From assembly GCA_964421815.1 (NCBI GenBank), contig CAYQYT010000002.1:1-64000 (forward strand): 64,000 bases of DNA, written 5' to 3'. The stretch is from DTU089 sp964421815 (GTDB taxonomy: Bacteria > Bacillota > Clostridia > Oscillospirales > Acutalibacteraceae). Positions 8,727-16,907 of the stretch are shown piece by piece (the first letter of the stretch is position 1; every line of letters begins with the position of its first letter). The translations under genes and the position numbers were made by a program. The notes under the pieces were generated by a model. That model was not told the DNA's origin. It saw only the letters and a list, made by a program, of their open reading frames with translations, and made no database searches.

Positions 8727-8928
8727 ATATCGCTGGCGCGATATGAAATAATCCTTACGGATTATGAAATATTCGGCTAACGCCGAATGTGAAATAAAAT
8801 TCGTTCCTTTATATGCCGCAGGCATATTTCATACGCAAAGCGTATTTCACATTACGCAGTAATATTTCACTCGTTCCGCAAGGAACGAATTTCATTGAAA
8901 AAAGCACGCTTTCGCGTGCTTTTTTCTG
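8727..8928. repeat. Hairpin-string element E3, full version with copy 2 of the 115-bp repeat
   Basis: The left half holds ATATCGC-TGGC-GCGATAT (8727-8744), AATCC-TTAC-GGATT and ATTCGGC-TAAC-GCCGAAT (8771-8788), joined by GAAATA-type linkers. The right half (8814-8928) is the 115-bp repeat, whose linkers read TATTTC, the reverse complement of the left ones. In addition, 8799-8809 (ATTCGTTCCTT) pairs perfectly with 8880-8890, which competes with a local hairpin. The right edge overlaps the 3' CCA end of tRNA-Leu by two bases, and the last hairpin probably acts as the terminator of that tRNA gene. Confidence 0.8.
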
Positions 8929-9011
8929 GTGCGGGTAGCAGGGGTCGAACCTGTACACCTCTCGGCACAAGAACCTAAATCTTGCGTGTCTGCCAATTCC
9001 ACCATACCCGC
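8927..9011 (-). tRNA. tRNA-Leu (anticodon UAG)
   Basis: Read on the minus strand, GCGGGTA (9005-9011) pairs with TACCCGC (8931-8937) as the acceptor stem. The anticodon stem CAAGA/TCTTG encloses the loop TTTAGGT with anticodon TAG, and a long variable arm is present as expected for tRNA-Leu. The 3' CCA is encoded. Directly downstream lies the strong hairpin with a T6 tract that closes element E3. Confidence 0.95.
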
Positions 9012-9319
9012 GAATATACTGTGTAATGTTGAAGGGGAATGCCCGAATTCATTTTTCCCTTACAACTTATGGAATTGTAGCATAAACTATTTAAAATTGC
9101 AAGGTGTTATTTGGTTTTATTAAATCAGCCGCAAGTGATAAAACTTTATCTGTTATCCGATTGGGCGGTATATATGACATTTTATTTGTTCCATCCCTGA
9201 CTTGCTTATTATCTTACACAAATCAAGAAATTTATCAAGTGTTTTTAATATTTGTATTTACCATATTCATATTATTTAAAAAATTATTCAAAAACTTTTG
9301 ATTTGATGGTTATTTTTTC

Positions 9320-9348
9320 TTGACTATTGTTTCACAATTTATTATAAT
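9320..9348 (+). promoter_or_regulatory. Sigma-A promoter of rny
   Basis: TTGACT (9320-9325) and a perfect TATAAT (9343-9348) are 17 bp apart. Transcription from near 9355 gives a leader of about 320 nt before the RNase Y start codon, unusually long. The AT-rich 9012-9319 segment between tRNA-Leu and this promoter holds no gene that I can support. Confidence 0.75.
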
Positions 9349-9549
9349 GATTGCGGTAATGTATTATTTGTGGTAATAATGCACTATCCGTATGATATGA
9401 TAATGGTTTTGTTATTTATATTTTTATATATTTTTTCATAATAAATATTCTGAAATTACATACGTTTTACGTTTTTGGGGTGTATTTTTGCATATTTATT
9501 AGTCATTTTTATATATTTATAGATAAGTTCCGCACGCATGTGAATGCCT

Positions 9550-9640
9550 GCGACAAAACTTTTATTATAGGCGGCGGCACGGGGCGTCCGTGGGTCGCAT
9601 ACTCGGTGACGGAAGTGCTTCTGCGTTTTCGTCGCTTTTT
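9550..9640 (+). promoter_or_regulatory. Structured, possibly attenuating leader of rny
   Basis: GCGAC (9550-9554) can pair with GTCGC at 9594-9598, enclosing a CACGG-GGCGT-CCGTG hairpin, or alternatively with a second GTCGC at 9631-9635. The second region, GACG...CGTC with an inner GAAG-TG-CTTC stem (9608-9633), runs into TTTTTG and has the outline of a weak terminator. The two pairings are mutually exclusive, which is the arrangement of a switch. The block is clearly more G/C-rich than its surroundings. Confidence 0.4.
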
Positions 9641-9674
9641 GTTTAAATTTATTTATGAAAGGAGCACCGAAAAA

Positions 9675-11228
9675 ATGGATCTCGGTTTAACAATCGGCCT
9701 TGTTATTGCTGCTGCTGTTGTATTCGGCATTGTGGGATTTGTTGTCGGCGGCGCTCACCGTAAGAAAGTTGCGGAGGCTGCCATCGGCTCTGCTACAGAG
9801 GAAGCTGCACGCATTGTCAACAATGCAATGACGGAGGCTGAGCAGAAAAAGAAAGAAGCAATTCTTGAAGCCAAAGATGAAATTCACAAATTAAGATCTG
9901 AAACTGAACAGGATTTGCGCGAAAGACGTGCGGAAGTTCAGCGTCAGGAAAGAAGAATGATTCAAAAGGAAGAAAGCCTTGATAAAAAAGTTGAGGCACA
10001 GGAAAAGAAAGAGGAAATATTAGCTCAAAAAATCAAGGATTTTGAAGTTAAAGAGCAAGAGGTTGAATCTCTTAAAAAAAGTCAACTTGAAATCCTTGAA
10101 AGAATTTCCGGTTATACTAAGGAACAGGCTAAGGATGTTATTCTCAAAACACTTGAAGAACAACTCACCCACGAAAAAGCCGCTAAAATTTTCGATTATG
10201 AGCAACAACTCAAGGACGATATGGACACTCTTGCAGGGGAGATTATCTCCGGTGCAATTCAGCGTTGTGCCGCTGACCACGCGGCAGAAGCCACGGTTTC
10301 CGTTGTTACAATCCCCAACGATGAAATGAAGGGCAGAATCATCGGCCGTGAGGGTAGAAATATCCGTACAATCGAAACAATCACGGGTGTTGACCTTATT
10401 ATTGACGACACTCCCGAAGCAATTACAGTTTCCTGCTTTGAGCCTGTGAGACGTGAAATTGCAAGGCTTACTCTTGAAAAATTGGTTTCCGACGGCAGAA
10501 TTCATCCTGCGCGTGTTGAGGAAATGTACGAAAAGTCAAAACGTGAAGTTGAAAACACCATTAAGCAAACCGGTGAAAAGGCTGTTATTGATGCGGGCGT
10601 CAACGGATTGCACGGTGAACTTGTAAGACTTCTGGGTAAACTCAAATACCGTACAAGTTACGGTCAGAATGTTCTCAATCACTCCCTTGAGGTTTCCTAC
10701 CTTGCGGGACTTATGGCGGCGGAACTCGGTGCGGACGTTAAACTTGCAAAGCGTGCGGGTCTTCTCCACGATATCGGTAAGGCTCTTGACCACGAAAAAG
10801 AGGGTACCCACATTGAATTGGGTGTGGAAGTTGCCAGAAAGAATAAGGAAAACGAACAGGTTATTCACGCTATTCAGGCACACCACGGTGATGTTGAAGC
10901 AAAAACCGTTATTGCCTGTCTTGTTCAGGCGGCGGACGCTATTTCGGCGGCACGTCCCGGTGCAAGACGTGAAAATATCGAATCTTACATCCAACGTTTG
11001 CAGAAACTCGAAGAAATTACAAACTCTTTCGACGGAGTTGACAATTCCTTCGCTATTCAGGCAGGTCGAGAGGTTCGTATCATGGTTAAGCCCGAATCGG
11101 TTTCCGATGATCAGATGGTTCTTCTTGCAAGAGATATTGTTAAGAAAATCGAAAACGAACTTGACTATCCCGGTCAGATTAAGGTTAATGTAATCAGGGA
11201 AAGCAGAGCAATTGAATTTGCAAAATAA
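9675..11228 (+). CDS. rny: Ribonuclease Y
   Basis: A 517-residue membrane-anchored endoribonuclease that starts mRNA decay in Firmicutes. An N-terminal membrane segment at residues 4-27 is followed by a long charged coiled coil (about 30-190). A KH RNA-binding domain with 'GRIIGREGRNIR' lies near residue 218, and an HD metal-phosphohydrolase domain with 'LLHDIGKALDHE' lies near residue 364. The frame is open further upstream, but ATG 9675 is preferred: it has an AAAGGAG ribosome binding site 10 bp before it and gives the family's usual length of about 520 residues. It is followed by a terminator-like hairpin and then ymdB, the neighbour also found in Bacillus. Confidence 0.97.
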   Translation: MDLGLTIGLVIAAAVVFGIVGFVVGGAHRKKVAEAAIGSATEEAARIVNNAMTEAEQKKKEAILEAKDEIHKLRSETEQDLRERRAEVQRQERRMIQKEESLDKKVEAQEKKEEILAQKIKDFEVKEQEVESLKKSQLEILERISGYTKEQAKDVILKTLEEQLTHEKAAKIFDYEQQLKDDMDTLAGEIISGAIQRCAADHAAEATVSVVTIPNDEMKGRIIGREGRNIRTIETITGVDLIIDDTPEAITVSCFEPVRREIARLTLEKLVSDGRIHPARVEEMYEKSKREVENTIKQTGEKAVIDAGVNGLHGELVRLLGKLKYRTSYGQNVLNHSLEVSYLAGLMAAELGADVKLAKRAGLLHDIGKALDHEKEGTHIELGVEVARKNKENEQVIHAIQAHHGDVEAKTVIACLVQAADAISAARPGARRENIESYIQRLQKLEEITNSFDGVDNSFAIQAGREVRIMVKPESVSDDQMVLLARDIVKKIENELDYPGQIKVNVIRESRAIEFAK

Positions 11229-11239
11229 ATGAAAACACG

Positions 11240-11276
11240 GCGAAACCCTCCCGCTACGGTGGGTTTCGCTATTTTA
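11240..11276 (+). terminator. Intrinsic terminator after rny
   Basis: GCGAAACCC (11240-11248) pairs with GGGTTTCGC (11261-11269), followed by TATTTTAAT. The short T-tract may allow partial read-through into ymdB. Confidence 0.65.
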
Positions 11277-11325
11277 ATAGGGAACGGGGTTCCCGAAACT
11301 TATATATAGAAACGATGGTAAAAAT

Positions 11326-12096
11326 ATGCGTTTGCTTTTTTTAGGCGATGTTGTGGGTCAGGGCGGTTGCGAATTTTTAATGAGAAAACTCCCTGATTTC
11401 AAGAGAAAAAACGGTATAGATGTGTGCATTGCCAACGGGGAAAACTCCGCACAGGGTAACGGCGTCACTCCCAAGTCCTGTGAAATGGTTTTTTCAAGCG
11501 GAGTGGATTTTATAACCCTCGGAAATCATTCCTTTAAAAGGCCGGAAATTATGGAATATCTCGACAAGGATATACCGGTTATACGCCCCTACAACTTTCC
11601 CGAGGGCGCGCCCGGCAGGGGAGTTGGAATAATTGATAAAGGTAGGTTTCGCGTTGCCGTAATAAATATGCAGGGTACGGTTTACTCCGAGCCTTTGGGA
11701 AATCCCTTTTGGGAGATTGACAGGGCATTAAAGGAAACCGACGGCTGTAAAACCGTAATTGTGGATTTTCACGCGGAAGCCACGGCGGAGAAACGCGCAA
11801 TGGGCTTTTATCTTGACGGCAAAGTTACTGCAGTTTTGGGAACACACACCCATGTGCAGACAGCTGATGAACAGATTCTCCCCAAGGGCACGGCATATAT
11901 CACCGATTTGGGCATGACGGGTCCCGTGCAGTCGGTTTTGGGAATTGAGCCGGAACTTACCATAAGAAAGTTCAAAAGCAATTTACCCGTAAGGTTTGAA
12001 AACGCAAAGGGCGAGTATTCCATGGACGGTTGCCTTTTGGAAATTGACGAGAAAACGGGCAAAGCAATATCAATAGAAAGGGTGTCGGTAAGATGA
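11326..12096 (+). CDS. ymdB: YmdB-type metallophosphoesterase (TIGR00282 family)
   Basis: A 256-residue calcineurin-like phosphoesterase. The metal-binding motifs are in order: 'FLGDVVGQGG' at residues 5-14, 'NGENSAQGNG' near 38, 'TLGNHSF' near 65, 'DFHAEATAEK' near 146 and 'GTHTHVQTAD' near 173. In Bacillus the enzyme cleaves 2',3'-cyclic nucleotides and influences biofilm and motility decisions, and it is encoded next to rny as here. The ribosome binding site is weak. The stop codon overlaps the next gene's ATG by 4 bp, so the solute-binding lipoprotein is translationally coupled. Confidence 0.93.
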   Translation: MRLLFLGDVVGQGGCEFLMRKLPDFKRKNGIDVCIANGENSAQGNGVTPKSCEMVFSSGVDFITLGNHSFKRPEIMEYLDKDIPVIRPYNFPEGAPGRGVGIIDKGRFRVAVINMQGTVYSEPLGNPFWEIDRALKETDGCKTVIVDFHAEATAEKRAMGFYLDGKVTAVLGTHTHVQTADEQILPKGTAYITDLGMTGPVQSVLGIEPELTIRKFKSNLPVRFENAKGEYSMDGCLLEIDEKTGKAISIERVSVR

Positions 12097-13610
12097 GAAA
12101 AGTTATTTCAATACTTCTTATTACAGCCCTTTTATTTGCTTTTTGCTCCTGTAACGGAAATACGAATACGGAAGAAACAACAACGGATAAAGACTATGTT
12201 TTGCCCACTCCCGTTGTTACTTCGGACATTTCCCTGCCCTATACAAGTGCGGCGGATTTTAATCCATATAAAACCGAAAGTTCTTTAAACAGGGATTTGT
12301 TGCCCACAATGTACGAGGGGTTGTATATTCCCACGGATGATGGAAAAGGTAAAACTCAACTTGCCGCAAGCGGTGAGATTGACGGTACAACCGTAACCGT
12401 GAAACTTTTGCAGGGAGTTAAATTCAGTAATGGTGATGAACTTATTTCCTCCCATGTTAAATCCTCTTTTGAAAAAGGAAAAAGCAGCGCCTATTACAAG
12501 GCTCAACTTTCAAATATCAGTTCAATTACCCTTATTGACAACTATACAATAAAATTCACCCTTTACAAAAACGACCCCATGGCACTTAATATTTTGGATT
12601 TCCCCATTGCCAAAGAAAGCGGGGACGAATATTTGGGTACGGGCAAATATGTTCTGAAGAAAACCGAGAATGAGTCCTATCTGGAAGTTAACAGGAATCA
12701 CAGGGATTTTGAAAAAAGTTGGAATGAACAGATTGCGCTGTATGATATGGCGGGTGTTTCAAGTCCTGTTTATCCCTTCAAAGCCAATAAAATCAGTATT
12801 TTTAAAAATGATTTAAGTTCCGAAGAATATATAAACCTGTCCTCAAAGACCGTTTCCGTAGGGCTTAATAATTTTGTCTATGTGGGAGTAAACTCCCAAT
12901 GGGCAGGAACGGTCACTTCCATTGATTGGGTGCGCCAAGCCGTCAATATCGGAATAGACAGAAACCTTATTGCCGCGTCTTCTTTCCTGGGACAAGCCAC
13001 TGCCACCGTTACACCCTTTAAAAAAGGTTTCTACGAACTTGAAAATATGGAACTTATAGGTGAAAGCGGAAATCTTGAAAAGGCAATAGGTATTTTAGAG
13101 CGTAACGGTTACGACTCCGTTAATTCCGAGGGTGTGAGAACAAACGGCTCAACTTTATTGAGAGTTAACATTCTTGTATGTACAAAAAATCCCTATAAAT
13201 TAACGGTTGCCGAAAGTTTTAAATCCGCATTGGAAAAATTGGGATTTGGAGTAGTAATCAAAGAATATAAAAAAGAGGCGGATTTCATTGCCGCCCTTGA
13301 GGAAGGTCATTACAGTTTTTATATCGGAGAGGTTCAACTTACAAACAACTGTAACCTTACGGGGTTTTTCTCCCAAAAGGGCAACCTTAATTACGGCATA
13401 AGTGAGGATATGTATGAAATATATTCTCAATACAGAAACGGGGAAGTTAGCACAAAGGTATTTGTTGAAAATTTCAGCGCAAAAATTCCTTTCCTGCCCC
13501 TGTTTTACAGGAAAGCCGTTGTATCGGTGAATCCTAATATTTCCGGAATTGGCGACAGCAATTATCTTTATTCGTCCGTAAGCGATTGGAAAATGCCGAA
13601 AGACCGATAA
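12093..13610 (+). CDS. ABC transporter solute-binding lipoprotein (SBP_bac_5/oligopeptide type)
   Basis: A 505-residue secreted protein with a lipoprotein signal: a hydrophobic stretch ends at 'FAFCSCNG', where Cys18 or Cys20 would be lipidated, although the lipobox is not canonical. A Thr-rich linker follows. The body has the pattern of family 5 binding proteins (DppA/OppA): 'LNRDLLPTMYEGLY', 'KLLQGVKFSNGDEL', and near residue 290 'VRQAVNIGIDRNLI'. No permease or ATPase gene is nearby, so it either works with a transporter encoded elsewhere or has another surface role. It is coupled to ymdB by a 4-bp overlap. Confidence 0.82.
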   Translation: MRKVISILLITALLFAFCSCNGNTNTEETTTDKDYVLPTPVVTSDISLPYTSAADFNPYKTESSLNRDLLPTMYEGLYIPTDDGKGKTQLAASGEIDGTTVTVKLLQGVKFSNGDELISSHVKSSFEKGKSSAYYKAQLSNISSITLIDNYTIKFTLYKNDPMALNILDFPIAKESGDEYLGTGKYVLKKTENESYLEVNRNHRDFEKSWNEQIALYDMAGVSSPVYPFKANKISIFKNDLSSEEYINLSSKTVSVGLNNFVYVGVNSQWAGTVTSIDWVRQAVNIGIDRNLIAASSFLGQATATVTPFKKGFYELENMELIGESGNLEKAIGILERNGYDSVNSEGVRTNGSTLLRVNILVCTKNPYKLTVAESFKSALEKLGFGVVIKEYKKEADFIAALEEGHYSFYIGEVQLTNNCNLTGFFSQKGNLNYGISEDMYEIYSQYRNGEVSTKVFVENFSAKIPFLPLFYRKAVVSVNPNISGIGDSNYLYSSVSDWKMPKDR

Positions 13611-13639
13611 AGCCCCATAATGTGTTTACAAAATAAGAC

Positions 13640-13668
13640 TTGTATTTAAATGCTCCATAGTATATAAT
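13640..13668 (+). promoter_or_regulatory. Sigma-A promoter for the 603-residue membrane protein
   Basis: TTGTAT (13640-13645) and TATAAT (13663-13668) are separated by 17 bp, and an AAAAGGAG ribosome binding site precedes the ATG at 13716. Confidence 0.65.
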
Positions 13669-13715
13669 TACAGTCTGAATAAAAATATAATTCTTTCTCA
13701 AAAGGAGTTGTCAGA

Positions 13716-15527
13716 ATGGATCCTATTAAAGTGGATTTTTCCGGTAAAGGCAAACCCAAGGAGGTTGTCATTCCTCCGGATAAAAAGGTACTAAAAATTA
13801 TAATCAGCCTTATTGTAACTGCCATAGGCGGTGGGGTGGCATACTATTTTATGCTTCCTGCTTTGAACTTTAAATCCCTTGATTTTTACTATTTCATTGC
13901 CATTATTATTGCAATTTATATCGGCATGATTTTCCTTACATCAAAGGCGTTTATAAAGCCCGAATACCTGACCTATGTTAAGAGACAGTCCATTGTTCCC
14001 CTTGTAATCGGTCTTGTGTTCGCCCTTATTCTCGGTGTTGGTTATCTTACTTCCGCCGCTCTTTTCAGAGCAAAGGATTACAGCGAAATCATTGAGGTTA
14101 CCACGGAGAATTTCGGTGAGAGTGACAAGAGTATCACAACAATTACAAGCCTCAAGGATTTCAGCAGCGTTCCCATGATTGATAAAGACGTTGCGCTTAA
14201 CCTTGCAAACAAAAAATTGGGTGACTTGTCCGAATGGGTTTCCCAGTTCGTTATTGATGAAAAATACTCAACCCAGATTAACTATCAGGGAAATCCCTAC
14301 AGAATATTCCCTCTTAAATACGGCGATGTGTTCAAGTGGGTGAAGAATACCCGTGACGGTATTCCCGCATACCTTGCTGTTAATATGTACACCCAGGAAG
14401 CAAATGCTGTTGTTCTCAGCGATATGGAACTCCCCAATATTAAGGTTTCCACAAGCGAGTATTTTAATGAGAAACTTGCCCGTGTACTCCGTTTTGCATA
14501 TCCCACATATATGTTCGGTACTCCATCCCTTGAAATTGACGAAAACGGACATCCTTGGTGGGTTTGCGAGAGAGTTGACAAAACCGTTGGTCTTATAGGC
14601 GGTACGGATGTTGTGGGTGTTGTTCTTGTTGACGCTTGTGACAAAGATAATGTTACCTATTACAGCCTTGATGAAATAAAGAATAATGAAGAAATCCAGT
14701 GGATTGACCAGATTTATTCCGACTCCCTCCTTGTTGAGCAGTACAATTACTACGGTAAATATTCCGGAGGCTTTATTAACGCATATATCGGTCAAAGCGG
14801 TGTTGTTTCCACAACAAACGGCGAAAGTTACATTGCAAGCGGTGACGACGTGTGGCTTTATACAGGTGTTACCTCCGTTACAAATGACGACTCCATTGTT
14901 GGCTTTGCCATTATCAACCAGCGTACAAAGGAAGCCGTGTTCCAGAGAATTTCCGGTACCACCGAAAACGGAGCACAGACCTCCGCAGAGGGCATAGTTT
15001 CCGATAAGGGTTGGAGAGCAACATTCCCCGTTCTTCTCAATCTTGACGGCGAAGCAACCTACTTTATGGCACTTAAAGACAACAATGTTGTTAAGAGTTA
15101 TGCAATGGTAAGTGTTGAGCGTGTTCAGGATGCCGTAAGAAGTGAGGACGACGCTAATCCCGACTTGGAGGCTTGTCTTAAATCATACGTAAGCAAGATT
15201 AAATCAAGTACAAAGAAAGTTCTTGAAATATCATACGACGCAATTCTTCCCGATGCGTTGGCGGGCGGAGAGTCCGGCGGTGAAAACGCTGAAAGCCAAA
15301 CTCCCGCAAAACTTGAAACAGTTAGCGGTGTTATTACGGATATACGTTCCGCAGTTGTTAACGGGAACAGCATATATTATATTGCTCTTGACGGCAATAA
15401 GACTTATTATTCCCTTTCCGCTTCCGATGACGATTCCGTTGTAATTCTCAACACCGGCGATAAAGTTAAGATTTCTTACAAATCCGCCGAGGGAAATATC
15501 ATTTCCGCAAAATCGGTTGAAAGATAA
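13716..15527 (+). CDS. Uncharacterised membrane protein with large C-terminal domain
   Basis: A 603-residue protein with a short basic cytoplasmic start, three hydrophobic segments at about residues 25-46, 57-75 and 91-113, and a soluble domain of roughly 480 residues. With an odd number of membrane passes the large domain is probably outside. Its last 60 residues look like a small beta-barrel (OB-like: 'ETVSGVITDIRSAVVNGNSI', then 'VVILNTGDKVKISYKSAEG'), linked by a Gly/Ser-rich stretch. I do not recognise the family. It has its own promoter and a strong terminator, so it is a single-gene unit. Confidence 0.7.
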   Translation: MDPIKVDFSGKGKPKEVVIPPDKKVLKIIISLIVTAIGGGVAYYFMLPALNFKSLDFYYFIAIIIAIYIGMIFLTSKAFIKPEYLTYVKRQSIVPLVIGLVFALILGVGYLTSAALFRAKDYSEIIEVTTENFGESDKSITTITSLKDFSSVPMIDKDVALNLANKKLGDLSEWVSQFVIDEKYSTQINYQGNPYRIFPLKYGDVFKWVKNTRDGIPAYLAVNMYTQEANAVVLSDMELPNIKVSTSEYFNEKLARVLRFAYPTYMFGTPSLEIDENGHPWWVCERVDKTVGLIGGTDVVGVVLVDACDKDNVTYYSLDEIKNNEEIQWIDQIYSDSLLVEQYNYYGKYSGGFINAYIGQSGVVSTTNGESYIASGDDVWLYTGVTSVTNDDSIVGFAIINQRTKEAVFQRISGTTENGAQTSAEGIVSDKGWRATFPVLLNLDGEATYFMALKDNNVVKSYAMVSVERVQDAVRSEDDANPDLEACLKSYVSKIKSSTKKVLEISYDAILPDALAGGESGGENAESQTPAKLETVSGVITDIRSAVVNGNSIYYIALDGNKTYYSLSASDDDSVVILNTGDKVKISYKSAEGNIISAKSVER

Positions 15528-15539
15528 GTTTATATGACA

Positions 15540-15577
15540 ACTCCCTTGAATTTTCCAAAGAAAATTCAAGGGAGTTA
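15540..15577. terminator. Strong bidirectional terminator
   Basis: A perfect 17-bp stem (AACTCCCTTGAATTTTC, 15540-15556, with 15561-15577) and a CAAA loop are followed by ATATTTTTTTT. On the other strand the stem is followed by TGTCATATAAAC, so the plus direction is the stronger one. It separates the convergent membrane protein and oxidase genes. Confidence 0.9.
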
Positions 15578-15589
15578 TATTTTTTTTAT

Positions 15590-16108
15590 TTATTTATTTA
15601 TTTCAATTTGCTTTTGGTTTTGGATGGGGAGTGGTCTGTGCTTCGCTGTATATTGAGATACATCAATTTTTATAACTGCAACGGCGCTGACCATTCTTTC
15701 ATTGAATTCAAAGTCTTTACCTGTCTGGGATTTCATGAAAATGGAAAGACCACGTTTCTTTTCTTCAACATCTTCGAGAATTTCAGCCACACCTTTACCC
15801 ATAACAGAATAATAGGAGGTGCCGAATTGACAGGCGACCTGACCGCTAAAGGGGATAATATCACTTTCAACAGAAAAGAAAACCTTTGGATTTTTCCTGA
15901 TCAAATCAAGTTTTTTGCCCTCGGTGGCACCGTGAAGATAAACGGTCAATTTGCCATTTTCCATGGTGAAACCGTAGTTCATGGGGATTACGTAAGGCTC
16001 ATCCCCGTCGGTAAGGGCAATATGTATAACCTTCTCTTTTTGCAATATTTCCACAATTTTTTCGATATCTGTAATTTCACGCTCTCGGCGTGTAAGTCCC
16101 TCTTTCAT
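15590..16108 (-). CDS. Pyridoxamine 5'-phosphate oxidase-fold (NimA-like) flavoprotein
   Basis: A 172-residue split-barrel protein. The order 'IALTDGDEPYVIPMNYG' near residue 30, 'LYLHGATEGKKLDLIRKNP'-like text near 57 (here 'VYLHGATEGKKLDLIRKNP') and 'VMGKGVAEILEDVEEK' near 102 is that of the NimA/FMN-binding branch of the PNPOx-like family. Members bind flavin and some reduce 5-nitroimidazoles; most have unknown physiological substrates. An AGGCG-type ribosome binding site precedes the start. It stands alone upstream of the tRNA cluster. Confidence 0.85.
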   Translation of the reverse strand: MKEGLTRREREITDIEKIVEILQKEKVIHIALTDGDEPYVIPMNYGFTMENGKLTVYLHGATEGKKLDLIRKNPKVFFSVESDIIPFSGQVACQFGTSYYSVMGKGVAEILEDVEEKKRGLSIFMKSQTGKDFEFNERMVSAVAVIKIDVSQYTAKHRPLPIQNQKQIEINK

Positions 16109-16256
16109 ATTTCGCCTCCGTTATGGATTAAATGTATTCCGAATATTCGGGAAGTACAAGTGCCATATTGTATTGTTAAGTATATCAAAGATTTTACTAT
16201 ATATCAAGTTTGTTAATTATTACTTATAGAAAAAAGAGGAAAATTTTAAAAAAGTA

Positions 16257-16285
16257 TTGACAAATAGGAATTTACATATTATAAT
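16257..16285 (+). promoter_or_regulatory. Promoter of the tRNA-Met/tRNA-Glu pair
   Basis: TTGACA (16257-16262) and TATAAT (16280-16285) are both perfect and 17 bp apart. A 12-bp palindrome ACCTACGTAGGT (16314-16325) lies in the leader, and an AACACACCT...AGGTGTT stem follows tRNA-Met; both may be processing signals. Confidence 0.85.
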
Positions 16286-16346
16286 TAACAGGCTTTCGAA
16301 AAGAGAGCAATTCACCTACGTAGGTATGTATGTTGTTCATATATAT

Positions 16347-16423
16347 GGCGGTATAGCTCAGCTGGCTAGAGTACTCGGTTCATACCCGATTGGTCGTAGG
16401 TTCAAATCCCACTGCCGCTACCA
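16347..16423 (+). tRNA. tRNA with CAU anticodon (Met elongator, or Ile2)
   Basis: The acceptor GGCGGTA pairs with TGCCGCT through two G-U pairs, the anticodon loop is TTCATAC, and CCA is encoded. The G1-U72 end pair excludes the initiator type. Elongator Met is the default call; tRNA-Ile2 with lysidine at position 34 cannot be excluded by eye. The T-stem has one A-C mismatch. Confidence 0.88.
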
Positions 16424-16482
16424 AATCAACACACCTACCTACTAAGGTGTTTCATAAAAGGGCTTTCGAGCCCCTCATATAC

Positions 16483-16557
16483 GGCCCGGTGGTCAAGCGG
16501 TTAAGACACCGCCCTTTCACGGCGGTAACACGAGTTCGATTCTCGTCCGGGTCACCA
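16483..16557 (+). tRNA. tRNA-Glu (anticodon UUC)
   Basis: The acceptor GGCCCGG pairs with CCGGGTC (one G-U), the anticodon stem CCGCC/GGCGG encloses CTTTCAC with anticodon TTC, and CCA is encoded. A GACATCC/GGGTGTC terminator with a T-tract follows. The last 21 bases plus that terminator are repeated 185 bp downstream. Confidence 0.95.
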
Positions 16558-16770
16558 TAAAAAGAAGACATCCAAAGGGGTGTCTATTTTTATTATTGAA
16601 ATTTACAGAATAAAAAGAGAATCGAACTCAATCGTCCATCTTTCGGCGGTTCGCCAAAGGCGGAGCCGAAAGGGACATAAAATAGGATATTTGCGAAGCA
16701 AATCGGCAAGGCTTGCCTTGGCGATTCTCGTCCGGGTCACCATAAAAAGAAGACATCCAAAAGGGTGTCT
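16537..16770. repeat. Duplicated tRNA-Glu 3' end enclosing hairpin-string element E4
   Basis: Bases 16537-16576 (the last 21 nt of tRNA-Glu plus flank) recur exactly at 16722-16761, and with one mismatch the match extends through the terminator (to 16585 and 16770). Between them lies an inverted T-arm copy GAGAATCGAACTC (16617-16629) and a string of hairpins: CTTTCGGC/GCCGAAAG (16640-16672), TTTGC-GAA-GCAAA (16690-16702) and GGCAA-GGC-TTGCC (16705-16717). GAGAATCG at 16617-16624 can close the whole group by pairing with CGATTCTC at 16722-16729. Confidence 0.85.
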
Positions 16771-16857
16771 TTTTTTATTTGTGTAAATTAAAATAAAAGG
16801 GGAGAGGCGTTCAATGCTTACATTTTGACGCATAAAATCCACCTACAAGCAAAATTA

Positions 16858-16881
16858 AAGGGTGCCTTTTTGGACACCCTT
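16858..16881 (-). terminator. Terminator of the 302-residue membrane protein gene
   Basis: AAGGGTG (16858-16864) pairs with CACCCTT (16875-16881). On the minus strand the stem is followed by TAATTTT. Bases 16771-16857 hold no feature that I can support. Confidence 0.6.
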
Positions 16882-16907
16882 CAAAGATTGTTCCTTGTTT
16901 GCGTTTG

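Noticed and set aside
10020..10994. Open frames of 150-160 codons on the minus strand inside rny
   Set aside because: They are antisense to a well-defined RNase Y gene, whose coiled-coil and KH regions have low stop frequency on the opposite strand.
16580..16842. Short frames between tRNA-Glu and its duplicated end
   Set aside because: They follow the hairpins and tRNA pieces and have no start signals.
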